From Streptomyces niveiscabiei (lineage in GTDB: Bacteria > Actinomycetota > Actinomycetes > Streptomycetales > Streptomycetaceae): a stretch of DNA of 38,645 bases. Of the stretch, positions 8,018-15,955 are shown in pieces. The stretch is from contig NZ_LIRL01000378.1 in assembly GCF_001419795.1 (NCBI RefSeq), positions 409 through 39,053 on the forward strand. Direction: 5' to 3'. A program made the position numbers and the translations under genes. The stretch's first letter is position 1. The number at the start of each line of letters is the position of its first letter. The notes below the pieces were generated by a model. That model was not told where the DNA came from. It searched no databases and saw only the letters and a program-made list of their open reading frames with translations.

Positions 8018-10216
8018 ATGTCGAACTCGTTCAACAGGCGCCGCTTCCTGGCCGGTTCCACGGGCGTGGCCGCCGCCGCGGTGGCGGGCGGAGTGTTCGC
8101 TCCCGGCACCGCGCAGGCCGCGCCGAGGCGGTACACCCCCGACTGGGACTCGGTCGACCGCCACCCGGCGGCCCCGGAGTGGTTCCGGGACGCGAAGTTC
8201 GGGATCTACTTCCACTGGGGCGCCTTCAGCGTCCCCGCGTACGACAACGAGTGGTACCCGCGCAACATGTACGAGACCGGCAGCCGCGCCAACCTCCACC
8301 ACGTCGCCACCTACGGCGAACCCGCGGCCTGGCCCTACCACCACTTCGTCACCGGCGACCACGACGCGGCGGGCCGGCCCGTGCAGTTCGCGCCGAGACT
8401 CACCTCGGCGGGCGGGAAATTCGACCCCGCGGAGTGGGCGCGGCTCTTCGCCGACGCGGGCGCCCGCTTCGCCGGGCCGGTCGCCGAGCACCACGACGGG
8501 TTCTCCATGTGGGAGAGCCAGGTCAACGAATGGAACTCGGTGGACCGGGGCCCCGGCCTCGACCTCCTGCGGATCTTCTCGGACGCCGTACGCGCCCAGG
8601 GCCTCAAGCTCCTGGTCGCGATGCACCACGCCTACAACTTCACCGGCTACTACGAGAACGTCCCCCCGCAGAGCGACGCCGGTCTCCGCAAGTTCTACGG
8701 CCAGCTGGGACCTGCCGCCGAGAACCAGCTCTGGTTCGACAAGCTCAAGGAGGTCGTCGACCGGTCCCACCCGGACATCCTCTGGCAGGACTTCAACCTG
8801 ACGGCCGTCGACGAGACCCAGCGCCTCAACTTCCTCGCCTACTACTACAACCAGGCCGAGAGCCGGGGCCAGGAGGTCGTCGCCACCTACAAGGACGGCA
8901 TGAACGGCAAGGGCGAGGTCTTCGACTTCGAACGCGGCGGCCCCGCCGACCTCACCGCCCCCTACTGGCTCACCGACGACAGCATCTCCAGCAGCAGCTG
9001 GTGCTACACCGAAGGCATCGGCTACTACACCGTCCAGGAGATGCTCCACTCCTTCCTCGACCGGGTCAGCAAGAACGGCAACGTCCTGCTGAACATCGCG
9101 CCCCTGGCCGACGGCACGATCCCGCAGGCCCAGCGGGACATCCTGCTCGGCATCGGCGACCACCTGCGCCGCTTCGGCGAGTCCGTGTACGCGACCCGCG
9201 CGTGGACCGCGTACGGCGAGGGCCCCACCAAGATGGGCGGCGGCTCCTTCACCCGGCCGCACGCCGGAACCCCCCAGGACATCCGCTTCACCCGCGACAA
9301 GGCGAGCCGCGTCCTGTACGCGACCGTCCTCGGCTGGCCCGGCGACTCCCTCACGATCACCACACTCGGCGCCGACCGCATCGACCTCTCGACGCTGGCC
9401 TCCACCCAGCTCCTCGGCACCGACGCCGGAACCTACCTCGACCTGCCCGCCCCGGCGCAGGGCCCCGCAGGACTGCGGGTCACCCTGCCCGCCACCGCCC
9501 CCTACAGCGCGGGCGCCTACGTCCTCAAGCTCACCTTCTCCGGCCCGATCCCCGCCCTGCGCCCGCTCTCCGGCGCCGTCGCCCACCAGGGCCGGGCCGC
9601 CGCCGCCCTGCCCGTCGGCGACTACCCGGCGCAGGCCCTGACGGCGGCCGGGCTGCGCCCCGGCGACCTCACCTCCGTACGCCTGGCCCCCGGCTTCCAG
9701 CTGACCGGCTACGCCGGGGACGACTTCACGGGAGCCGCCCGGACCGTCACCACCGACACCTCCGGCCTGCGCGCCGGCTCCCTGAAGGTCCGGTTCGTCC
9801 CGTCGGCGTACCTCAGGATCACCAACGTCACCAGCGGACTCGCCCTCGACAGCGGCGGCGACGTCGCCCCGGGGACCGGGCTCAAGCAGTGGACGTGGGA
9901 CGGCAGCCCGAACCTCCAGTGGCAGGTCGTCGAGGCCGAGGACGGCTGGTACAAGCTGGTCAACCGCACCAACGGCATGGTCGTCGACGGCGGGGGCGCC
10001 ACCGCCGACGGCTCGGCCGCCCGGCAGTCGGCCTGGAACGGCTCCGCCACCCAGCAGTGGAAGATCGTCCACCGGGGCGACGGCCGCCACTCCATCGCCA
10101 ACCGCGCCACCGGCCTCGTCCTCGACGGCGGCGGCGCGGTCCCCTCCGGCTCGGCCACCAAGCAGTGGACGTACGGCACCAGCACCAACCTGCTCTGGAC
10201 GTTCACCGCGCTCTGA
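8018..10216 (+). CDS. Tat-exported alpha-L-fucosidase (GH29) with ricin-type lectin domain
   Basis: A 732-residue protein. It has a Tat signal (SNSFNRRRFLAGSTG, hydrophobic stretch, cut near GTAQA), a GH29 barrel at about residues 40-370, a beta-sandwich region, and a ricin-B/CBM13 trefoil at about 597-732. GH29 hallmarks are WFRDAKFGIYFHWGAFSVPA, AEHHDGFSMWES and PDILWQDFNL, with D258 as probable nucleophile. The trefoil has three repeats, each with SGLALDSGG- or TGLVLDGGG-like and QW motifs. It would release terminal L-fucose from host or plant glycans outside the cell. The ATG at 8018 is chosen because it starts the Tat signal after AGGGA. An earlier in-frame start would bury the signal. 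The neighbouring GntR gene may regulate it. Confidence 0.92.
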   Translation: MSNSFNRRRFLAGSTGVAAAAVAGGVFAPGTAQAAPRRYTPDWDSVDRHPAAPEWFRDAKFGIYFHWGAFSVPAYDNEWYPRNMYETGSRANLHHVATYGEPAAWPYHHFVTGDHDAAGRPVQFAPRLTSAGGKFDPAEWARLFADAGARFAGPVAEHHDGFSMWESQVNEWNSVDRGPGLDLLRIFSDAVRAQGLKLLVAMHHAYNFTGYYENVPPQSDAGLRKFYGQLGPAAENQLWFDKLKEVVDRSHPDILWQDFNLTAVDETQRLNFLAYYYNQAESRGQEVVATYKDGMNGKGEVFDFERGGPADLTAPYWLTDDSISSSSWCYTEGIGYYTVQEMLHSFLDRVSKNGNVLLNIAPLADGTIPQAQRDILLGIGDHLRRFGESVYATRAWTAYGEGPTKMGGGSFTRPHAGTPQDIRFTRDKASRVLYATVLGWPGDSLTITTLGADRIDLSTLASTQLLGTDAGTYLDLPAPAQGPAGLRVTLPATAPYSAGAYVLKLTFSGPIPALRPLSGAVAHQGRAAAALPVGDYPAQALTAAGLRPGDLTSVRLAPGFQLTGYAGDDFTGAARTVTTDTSGLRAGSLKVRFVPSAYLRITNVTSGLALDSGGDVAPGTGLKQWTWDGSPNLQWQVVEAEDGWYKLVNRTNGMVVDGGGATADGSAARQSAWNGSATQQWKIVHRGDGRHSIANRATGLVLDGGGAVPSGSATKQWTYGTSTNLLWTFTAL

Positions 10217-10224
10217 CCGCCCCT

Positions 10225-10262
10225 CCCCACCGGTCGGCGGGGGTGTTCCCCCTGGCCGGGGG
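10225..10262 (+). terminator. Two stem-loops after the fucosidase gene
   Basis: CCCCACCG/CGGCGGGG (one mismatch) and CCCCC/GGGGG (loop TGGCC) form two consecutive hairpins starting 9 bases after the TGA. There is no T-run, but paired G+C hairpins commonly end transcripts in this group. Confidence 0.5.
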
Positions 10263-10326
10263 ATGATCGACGGCCCACGACACGCTGAGATGGGAGGGTC
10301 GGACCGAAAGAGCGAGGAGCAGACGG

Positions 10327-12099
10327 ATGAGCGGCGTCGGACCCGAGGCCACGGCGGAGAAACCGCCCGCACGGGAGACCTTCAAGGCGCTGCGCGCGTA
10401 CGTACGCCCGCACCGGTGGGCCGTCGCACTCGGCCTGCTCCTCGCGCTGCTCGGCGCGGCGGGCGGGCTCGCGCAGCCCCTCGCCACCAAGGCGCTCCTC
10501 GACCGGCTGTCGGCGGGCGAGAGCGTCGCCGCGATCCTGGCCGCGCTGACCGCGCTCGTCCTGCTCGGCACGGCTGCCGAGGCGCTCGGCGGATACGTCC
10601 TGGAGCGGACGGCCGAGTCGGTCGTCCTCGCGGCACGCCGCTCCCTCGTCGGACGGCTGCTGCGGCTGCGCCTCGTCGAGGTGGAACGCGTCCCGCCGGG
10701 CGACCTCATGTCCCGGGTCACCTCCGACACGACGCTGCTGCGGGCCGTCACCACGCACGCGGTCGTCTCGGCGGCCACCGGCTCCGTCGCGTTCGTCGCC
10801 GCGCTCGCCCTGATGGCGGCCCTCGACGCCGTCCTGCTGGGCGTGACCCTCGGCGTGCTCGCGGTGATCGGCGGCGCCGTCGCCCTGGTCATGCCGAGGA
10901 TCGCGCGGGCCACCGAACGCGCCCAGGAGTCGGTGGGGGAGATCTCCACCGTCCTGGAGCGGGCCTTCGGCGCGTACCGCACCATCAAGGCGTCCGGCGC
11001 CGAGGAGCGCGAGACCGCCCGCGCGGAGACGGCCGTACGGCGGGCCTGGCAGCACGGCGTCCGCACCGCGAAGTGGTCGTCCGCGGCGGACGCCTCGGTC
11101 GGGCTCGCCGTACAGCTGTCGTTCCTCGCGGTGCTCGGCGTCGGCGGGCTGCGGGTCGCGTCCGGCGCGATCCCCGTGTCGACGCTGATGGCGTTCCTGC
11201 TGTACCTCTTCTACCTGATCGACCCGGTGTCCCGGCTGGTCGACGCCGTCACCCAGTACCAGGAGGGGGCCGCCGCGATCTCCCGGATCACGCAGGCCGA
11301 ACGCCTCGCCGTCGAACCCGGCGAGTCCCTGGCGAACACCCCGCCCACCGAGACGTCGGCCGCGCCGGTCCGCTTCGAGGACGTCTCCTTCCGGTACGGG
11401 CCCGGCCTGCCGCCGGTCCACGACCGGGTCGCCTTCGACGTCCCGGCCACCGGCCTCACCGCCTTCGTCGGCCCCTCCGGCGCCGGCAAGTCGACGGTGT
11501 TCGCGCTGCTGGAACGGTTCTACGAGGCGGACTCCGGCCGCGTCCTCGTCGACGGCACCGACGTACGGGACTGGTCCCTGCCCCACCTGCGCTCCACCCT
11601 CGGGTACGTCGAACAGGACGCGCCCGTCCTCGCCGGCACCCTGCGGGAGAACCTCCTGTTCGCCGCGCCCGACGCGACCGACGACGACCTGCGGGACGTC
11701 CTGGCCCGCACGCGGCTCACCGGACTCGTCGACCGGCTGCCGGACGGCCTCGACACGCCCGTGGGACACCGGGGTTCGACCCTCTCCGGCGGCGAGCGCC
11801 AACGCGTCGCCATCGCACGGGCGCTGCTGCGCAGGCCCCGGCTGCTCCTCATGGACGAGGCGACGTCCCAGCTCGACGCCGTCAACGAACTCGCCCTGCG
11901 GGACCTGGTGGAGGAGACGGCTCGCGAGACGACGGTCCTGGTGGTCGCCCATCGGCTGTCGACGGTCATCCGCGCGGACCGGATCGTCGTGATGGAGGCG
12001 GGGCGGGTGCGGGCGGTGGGGACACACGAGGAACTGCTCGCCGGGGACCGGCTGTATGCGCGGCTGGCGGCCACGCAGCTTCTGGCACCGGCGAGTTGA
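10327..12099 (+). CDS. ABC exporter, fused membrane and ATP-binding domains
   Basis: A 590-residue half-transporter of the type IV (MsbA/LmrA-like) exporter fold. Six membrane helices cover about residues 30-300, starting with WAVALGLLLALLGAAGG. The nucleotide-binding domain covers about 340-585. Visible motifs are Walker A GPSGAGKST (near 382), signature LSGGERQ, Walker B RLLLMDEATS and H-loop VVAHRLST. It would work as a homodimer, or with a partner encoded elsewhere, to export a lipid, peptide or drug. The ATG follows GAGGAG at good spacing. It stands alone on the plus strand and ends at a strong bidirectional terminator. The substrate cannot be inferred. Confidence 0.9.
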   Translation: MSGVGPEATAEKPPARETFKALRAYVRPHRWAVALGLLLALLGAAGGLAQPLATKALLDRLSAGESVAAILAALTALVLLGTAAEALGGYVLERTAESVVLAARRSLVGRLLRLRLVEVERVPPGDLMSRVTSDTTLLRAVTTHAVVSAATGSVAFVAALALMAALDAVLLGVTLGVLAVIGGAVALVMPRIARATERAQESVGEISTVLERAFGAYRTIKASGAEERETARAETAVRRAWQHGVRTAKWSSAADASVGLAVQLSFLAVLGVGGLRVASGAIPVSTLMAFLLYLFYLIDPVSRLVDAVTQYQEGAAAISRITQAERLAVEPGESLANTPPTETSAAPVRFEDVSFRYGPGLPPVHDRVAFDVPATGLTAFVGPSGAGKSTVFALLERFYEADSGRVLVDGTDVRDWSLPHLRSTLGYVEQDAPVLAGTLRENLLFAAPDATDDDLRDVLARTRLTGLVDRLPDGLDTPVGHRGSTLSGGERQRVAIARALLRRPRLLLMDEATSQLDAVNELALRDLVEETARETTVLVVAHRLSTVIRADRIVVMEAGRVRAVGTHEELLAGDRLYARLAATQLLAPAS

Positions 12100-12206
12100 C
12101 GGGTGCGGGGTTGGTGGGGCTCGCGCTGGGTGGCGGCCTCGCTTGGCTGGGAAAACGGCGGCGCCGAGTAGGGCGGCCGGAGGGTCACGCGGGAGGCGCA
12201 AGCGTA

Positions 12207-12235
12207 GGCGGGCCCTGCTGAGTGCAGGGCCCGCC
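12207..12235. terminator. Bidirectional terminator
   Basis: A perfect 12-bp stem (GGCGGGCCCTGC with its complement) closes a TGAGT loop. It lies between the ABC exporter gene and the convergent zinc-ribbon gene, 39 bases from the latter's stop, and can serve both. The flanking 12100-12206 holds no convincing gene. Confidence 0.8.
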
Positions 12236-12273
12236 AACAGGTGATCGTCGGCCTGGTGGCCGTCAGGCTGCGG

Positions 12274-13230
12274 TCACTTGATGCAGACCAGCCCGAGCAG
12301 GCAGAGCCCGGCGGGGTCGGTGGCGTCCGACGCGGTCCCCGATCCGGCCGTTCCCGATCCGGAGGTCCCCGATCCGGAGGTGCCCGAGCCCGACGACCCG
12401 GAACCCGCCGAAGCCCCCGATCCCGAGGCGCCCGACCCGGCAGACCCCGACCCCGAGGTGCCCGACCCGGACGTGCCGCCCCCGGACGGCGACGGCGCGG
12501 GCGTCGGCGCGGTCGCCGCGCCCGAGGTGCCCGGCGTCGTGGCGGTGCCCTGCGAGCCGGTGGAAGGCGTCGGCGACGAGGGCGCGGCCTGCTGCCGGTT
12601 CGCCGGGGCGCCCTGCGGCTGCGCGGCGGACCGCTCGCGCACCGCGTCCGGCGTGCGGACGTCCGGCGCGGAGTGCCCGGAACCCGTGGCCCCCGAGCCC
12701 TCGGCCGTACCGCGCGCCGCCGAGGAGCGGCCGGGTGCCGTACCGGGCGTGGCCCGCTGCGCGTCGGACGCCGTCGTACCCGGCGTGGACTGGGTGATCT
12801 CCTCCTCGGCGATCCCCATCGTCTCCCGGTCCGGCGCGGACGCGGCCTGCGTGCGGGCCGGGGTCTGCCGGTTCATCGAGGCGACCGTGAGACCTCCGCC
12901 GACCAGGGCGACCGCCGTGGCGACCAGGGCCCGGCGCTGGGTCTTGCGCCACCGCTCCCGCTGACGGCGGCGCGCGGCACGCCCGTCGGGGGTGGCGGCG
13001 GCGTTGTACGGGACGTCGGCGTCGTGGGCGGACTCGGCTGGGCCGGCGTCGTACGAGGTGTCGTGCGGGGGTTCGGCGGGGAAGGCGTGCTGGACCTGTG
13101 CCGCCGTGCTCGACGCGATCGGTGCGGGCGCTCCGCCGGGGAGCGGGGCGATGTCCGGGGCGTAGGCACCGCACCCGGGGCACACCAGGGCACCGTTGAG
13201 ATGACGACGGCACGTGGAGCAGTAGTCCAT
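12274..13230 (-). CDS. Zinc-ribbon, single-pass membrane protein with Gly/Ser/Thr-rich tail (SCO2400-like)
   Basis: A 318-residue protein of unknown function. Residues 1-22 form a zinc ribbon with C4, C7, C17 and C20 (MDYCSTCRRHLNGALVCPGC). A basic stretch (RRRQRERWRKTQRR) precedes one membrane helix at about 101-118, giving a cytoplasmic zinc-ribbon and an outside tail. The outer part is disordered, rich in Ala/Pro/Ser/Thr, then has repeated GSGTS-type units at about 248-298, and ends in the hydrophobic LCLLGLVCIK with two Cys. I recall the N-terminus as that of Streptomyces SCO2400-family proteins, none with a known role. AGGAAGG precedes the ATG. The outer tail might span the wall. Confidence 0.72.
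   Translation of the reverse strand: MDYCSTCRRHLNGALVCPGCGAYAPDIAPLPGGAPAPIASSTAAQVQHAFPAEPPHDTSYDAGPAESAHDADVPYNAAATPDGRAARRRQRERWRKTQRRALVATAVALVGGGLTVASMNRQTPARTQAASAPDRETMGIAEEEITQSTPGTTASDAQRATPGTAPGRSSAARGTAEGSGATGSGHSAPDVRTPDAVRERSAAQPQGAPANRQQAAPSSPTPSTGSQGTATTPGTSGAATAPTPAPSPSGGGTSGSGTSGSGSAGSGASGSGASAGSGSSGSGTSGSGTSGSGTAGSGTASDATDPAGLCLLGLVCIK
12338..12486 (-). repeat. Low-complexity repeat coding GSGTS/GSGAS units
   Basis: Imperfect short repeats built from GATCCGGAGGT and CCCGACCCGGA-like units encode about ten Gly-Ser-Gly-(Thr/Ala/Ser)-Ser pentads of the zinc-ribbon protein. Such DNA is prone to changes in copy number. Confidence 0.7.
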
Positions 13231-13420
13231 CCGTGGCCTTCCTGACTCGACTGCGCCACCGGCTCGTTGCGCCGTGGCAAGGTTTCCGTTCGCACGGGGG
13301 GCCGAACGGCGAGAACGCTAGCGAGCCTTTCGACAGGCCGTGCGCAGCCTGTGTGAAGCAGTTGAGGAGATGCCGTCGGCATTGTCCGAACACAGGCATA
13401 GGAAGGGACTTACCGGATTC

Positions 13421-13654
13421 TCACATGGGGCGATACCCGTACTCCCTTGGCGGGTAAGGGAGTTGAGCCGCCGAGACCCCCGCCGGGGCGGGTTCCGGCT
13501 CGGGTTCCGGTGTCGGCTCGGGGCGTGGGAGCGGCTCGGGTCCCGGCATCGGAGGCTGCGGCGGGGGAGAGGGGACCGGCCCCGGGACAGGGCGGGGCGG
13601 CAGCGGGTCCGGACGGGTCGGGTCGGGCTGGCCGGGCGGCCGGGGAATCGTCAT
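13421..13654 (-). CDS. Small proline-rich protein of unknown function
   Basis: A 77-residue protein, roughly 40% Pro, with Pro-Glu and Pro-Arg runs (PRPEPTPEPEPEPAPAG) and a more ordinary C-terminus, AAQLPYPPREYGYRPM. There is no signal peptide, membrane helix or known domain. The ATG follows AAGGA four bases away, and codon use shows the strong third-position G+C of real genes. It is divergent from the SseB-domain gene. The interval between it and the zinc-ribbon gene (13231-13420) holds no gene, only a possible TAGCGT -10 box for the zinc-ribbon gene. No function can be given. Confidence 0.55.
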   Translation of the reverse strand: MTIPRPPGQPDPTRPDPLPPRPVPGPVPSPPPQPPMPGPEPLPRPEPTPEPEPEPAPAGVSAAQLPYPPREYGYRPM

Positions 13655-13801
13655 GGTCCTTAGCTCCGGAGGGTGCGCGTACGCGTGCCGGGTCTCCCGC
13701 CGCGCGCCCTTCAAACCCGGCGGCGGCCACGGGCATGGGAGACACCGGCCAGGGCACCCGGGGACGACGCACCCCCCAGACACGAATCGGAGTGGATCCC
13801 C

Positions 13802-14236
13802 GTGACCGACCACTTTCCCAACGGCGCCGACTCCGCCGTCCGCCTCGCCCTGAGGGCGGTCGTCACGGGCGACGCGGACCGGGCCGAACTGCGCACGCTC
13901 GCCGCGAGCGAGATCCTCGTCCCCGTCGGCGACCCGCCCGGCGAACAGCCGCCCGTCACGGTCGCCGTCCCCGTCTACGAACAGCCCGACGGCACCGAAC
14001 TCGTCCCGGTCTTCACCTCCCAGGACCGCCTGACCCACGCCTTCCCCCAGGCCACCCAGCACCGCCGCATCCTCCTCGGCGCCCTCGCCCACGAGCGGCC
14101 CGCCGAGGGCCCCATGCTGGTCATCGACGCGGGCACCCCGGAAGAGGTGACCCTGACGCCCCGAGGAGTCCGCGACCTCCTGGACGACGGGCCCGACGGG
14201 TACGACGGCAACGGGTACGGCGGCGGGACGCTCTGA
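13802..14236 (+). CDS. SseB N-terminal-domain family protein
   Basis: A 144-residue protein with the SseB N-terminal fold, common in actinobacteria and unrelated there to type III secretion. Typical segments are TVAVPVYEQPDGTELVPVFTSQDRLTHAFPQA and LVIDAGTPEEVTLTPRGVRDL. No signal peptide is seen, so it is cytoplasmic. The GTG at 13802 is chosen because it lies 10 bases after GGAG and matches the usual family start. The open frame upstream overlaps the divergent promoter region. Its role is unknown. It converges on the GAF-ANTAR gene with only about 10 bases between stops. Confidence 0.75.
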   Translation: MTDHFPNGADSAVRLALRAVVTGDADRAELRTLAASEILVPVGDPPGEQPPVTVAVPVYEQPDGTELVPVFTSQDRLTHAFPQATQHRRILLGALAHERPAEGPMLVIDAGTPEEVTLTPRGVRDLLDDGPDGYDGNGYGGGTL

Positions 14237-14246
14237 CCCCGCCGCC

Positions 14247-14984
14247 TCACCCCTGAGGCTGCTCCTCCAGCACCGTCGACAGCTCCATGCTCCGCTCGAC
14301 CAGCGCCTGCGCCGTCTCCGTCAGCCGCACCCGGTGCCGGTCGGCGTAGGCGGCCAGGAGCCGGGCCGCCTCGCGGATCGTCGTGCCCGCGTACTCCGCG
14401 ACCATCCCCTTGGCGATCTCCAGCGTGGCCTTCGCGGCGATGACGCTCTGGACCCGGGTCACGACGTCGTCGGGGCGCCCCGGCTCGGCGTACCAGTGCA
14501 TGAGCGCCAGCGTCGCGAGATCGGCGAGGGCCTGGGCGAGCAGCGCGTCGTCCTCGCGGAGGCGCCCCGGGGCGGCGCGTACGAGGGTGAGGGCGCCCAG
14601 CGACCGTTCGTGCAGCCGCATCGGGACCGCGTGGAAGGAGACGTACCCGGCGTCGGCCATGGCCCCGGCGACCTTCGGCCACTGCTCCCGCATGGCGGCG
14701 ACGTCCGGGACGACGACCGGCTCACCGGTGCGGTAGCACTCCACGCACGGGCCGTGGCCGTTCTGTAAGTACAGCAGGTCGGTGAAGGCGACGGCGTCGT
14801 CCGTCGTCGCCATCGTCCTCAGCCCCCCGCGCGCGTCGGCGATCATGACGGCCGCCGCGTCCACGTCCAGCAGGTCGCGGCAGACGTCCACCAGCTGGTG
14901 GAAGAGGTGCAGGGGGTCGAACTCGGCGGTATAGGTGTCCGAGAGAGACACGAAAGCCTGAGCCAGCTGTCGCTCGCGGTTCAT
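14247..14984 (-). CDS. GAF-ANTAR RNA-binding antiterminator protein (contains a TTA codon)
   Basis: A 245-residue sensor/regulator. The GAF domain covers about residues 20-150 and includes QNGHGPCVECYRTGEPVVV, and the ANTAR domain covers about 165-230. ANTAR domains bind paired hairpins in nascent RNA and prevent termination. The GAF domain would sense a small ligand or redox state. Codon 73 is TTA (L73), the only TTA codon I found in a called gene, so translation should depend on the bldA tRNA and occur mainly late in development. AGGAGG precedes the ATG. It follows the second GAF-ANTAR gene by 21 bases and is probably co-transcribed. RNA targets are not identified. Confidence 0.88.
   Translation of the reverse strand: MNRERQLAQAFVSLSDTYTAEFDPLHLFHQLVDVCRDLLDVDAAAVMIADARGGLRTMATTDDAVAFTDLLYLQNGHGPCVECYRTGEPVVVPDVAAMREQWPKVAGAMADAGYVSFHAVPMRLHERSLGALTLVRAAPGRLREDDALLAQALADLATLALMHWYAEPGRPDDVVTRVQSVIAAKATLEIAKGMVAEYAGTTIREAARLLAAYADRHRVRLTETAQALVERSMELSTVLEEQPQG
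14766..14768 (-). other. TTA (bldA-dependent) leucine codon
   Basis: The start A of the GAF-ANTAR gene is at 14984, and 14984 minus 14768 is 216, exactly 72 codons. The TTA is therefore in frame as codon 73, between Tyr72 and Gln74. In Streptomyces TTA is read only by the bldA tRNA, a known developmental switch. Confidence 0.9.
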
Positions 14985-15005
14985 CGTGCCTCCTGGCGGT
15001 CGGTC

Positions 15006-15758
15006 TCAGTCATCGCGAAGATCCAGCGTGCCGTCGATGACGCCCCGGGCGATCTCGGTGGTGGTGCGGCCCTCGGCGAACGCCCGGGCCCGCAGGCGCA
15101 GGAGCGCCTCCTCGGCGTTCACGCCCAGCCGTACCATCATCATCCCGGTCGCCTGGTGCACCTCCTCGCGGTCCGCCTCCGCTGCCGCCAGCCACGTTAC
15201 GACTCCTTCCCGGCGCGCAGAAGCGTGGTCCAGGGCGATGACGGCGAGCGCGACCGCGTCGGCGACCAGCAGGGCCGTACGGATGTGGTCGTCGCTGAGC
15301 GAACCGGACGTCTCCCGGTACAGGTCGAGGGTGCCGAGCGCGCCCGCGCCGCCCGCCAGTGGCAGCGAGAACGCGGCCTCCGCGCCCGCCTTCGCGGCCT
15401 GCACGGAGAACAGCGGCCAGCGCCGGGTGGCCGGGGGCCGCGTCAGGTCGGTCGCGAAGACGGGTGCCCGCAGCCGCACCGCCTCCATGCCGGGGCCCTC
15501 GCCGAGCGTGTACTGGATCTCCGCGAGCCGCGCCGCGACCGAGTCGCTCGCGCACAGCACGACCCCCATGTCCGTGCTGTCGCCGAGCACCGACACCGAC
15601 AGCCCCGAGGCCACCGGCAGCAGCGACACGCACGCCCGGCACAGCGCCTCCGGCACCTCCGACGCGGGCAACCCCCGCACCCCGGCGATGAGTTCGCTCG
15701 TGACCCGGGCCCGCTCGACGTCGAGTTCCTCCTCGGCGTTCCAGTCGTCCTCGGCCAC
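15006..15758 (-). CDS. GAF-ANTAR RNA-binding antiterminator protein
   Basis: A 250-residue protein with the same plan as its downstream neighbour: a GAF domain at about residues 35-160 and an ANTAR domain at about 175-240 (EVHQATGMMMVRLGVNAEEALLRLRARA). The ANTAR part carries the usual conserved Ala and aromatic positions for RNA hairpin binding. The GTG at 15758 is preferred because it lies seven bases after GGAGG. A GTG and an ATG three and two codons earlier lie almost on the Shine-Dalgarno sequence. It has no TTA codon, so of the pair only the second gene is bldA-gated. The two proteins may form a heterodimer or act in sequence. Confidence 0.85.
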   Translation of the reverse strand: MAEDDWNAEEELDVERARVTSELIAGVRGLPASEVPEALCRACVSLLPVASGLSVSVLGDSTDMGVVLCASDSVAARLAEIQYTLGEGPGMEAVRLRAPVFATDLTRPPATRRWPLFSVQAAKAGAEAAFSLPLAGGAGALGTLDLYRETSGSLSDDHIRTALLVADAVALAVIALDHASARREGVVTWLAAAEADREEVHQATGMMMVRLGVNAEEALLRLRARAFAEGRTTTEIARGVIDGTLDLRDD

Positions 15759-15955
15759 CCCCATCACCTCCCGGTCCAGCGGCGGACACGCTCACTCGAT
15801 CTTGACACAGCGGCCCCCGCGGACCGGGTGTCCCCTCGGAGGTGAGGAAAACCGCACGGAAGGGTACCCGTGGGGCCCCTGGCCGAGAAGCCCTCCTTGG
15901 CGCGCCCCCGGGCCCCCTTCCACACTGACGGGCAGTGCGGCGGAGCGGGGGGCGG

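Noticed and set aside
9709-12237. An 842-codon open frame on the minus strand opposite the fucosidase end and ABC exporter
   Set aside because: The plus-strand exporter has complete domains. The opposing frame is Arg/Gly/Pro-rich without any family, a usual shadow in DNA of this composition.
12338-12486. CRISPR-like short repeats
   Set aside because: The units are imperfect, adjacent, without spacers, and in frame in the zinc-ribbon protein.
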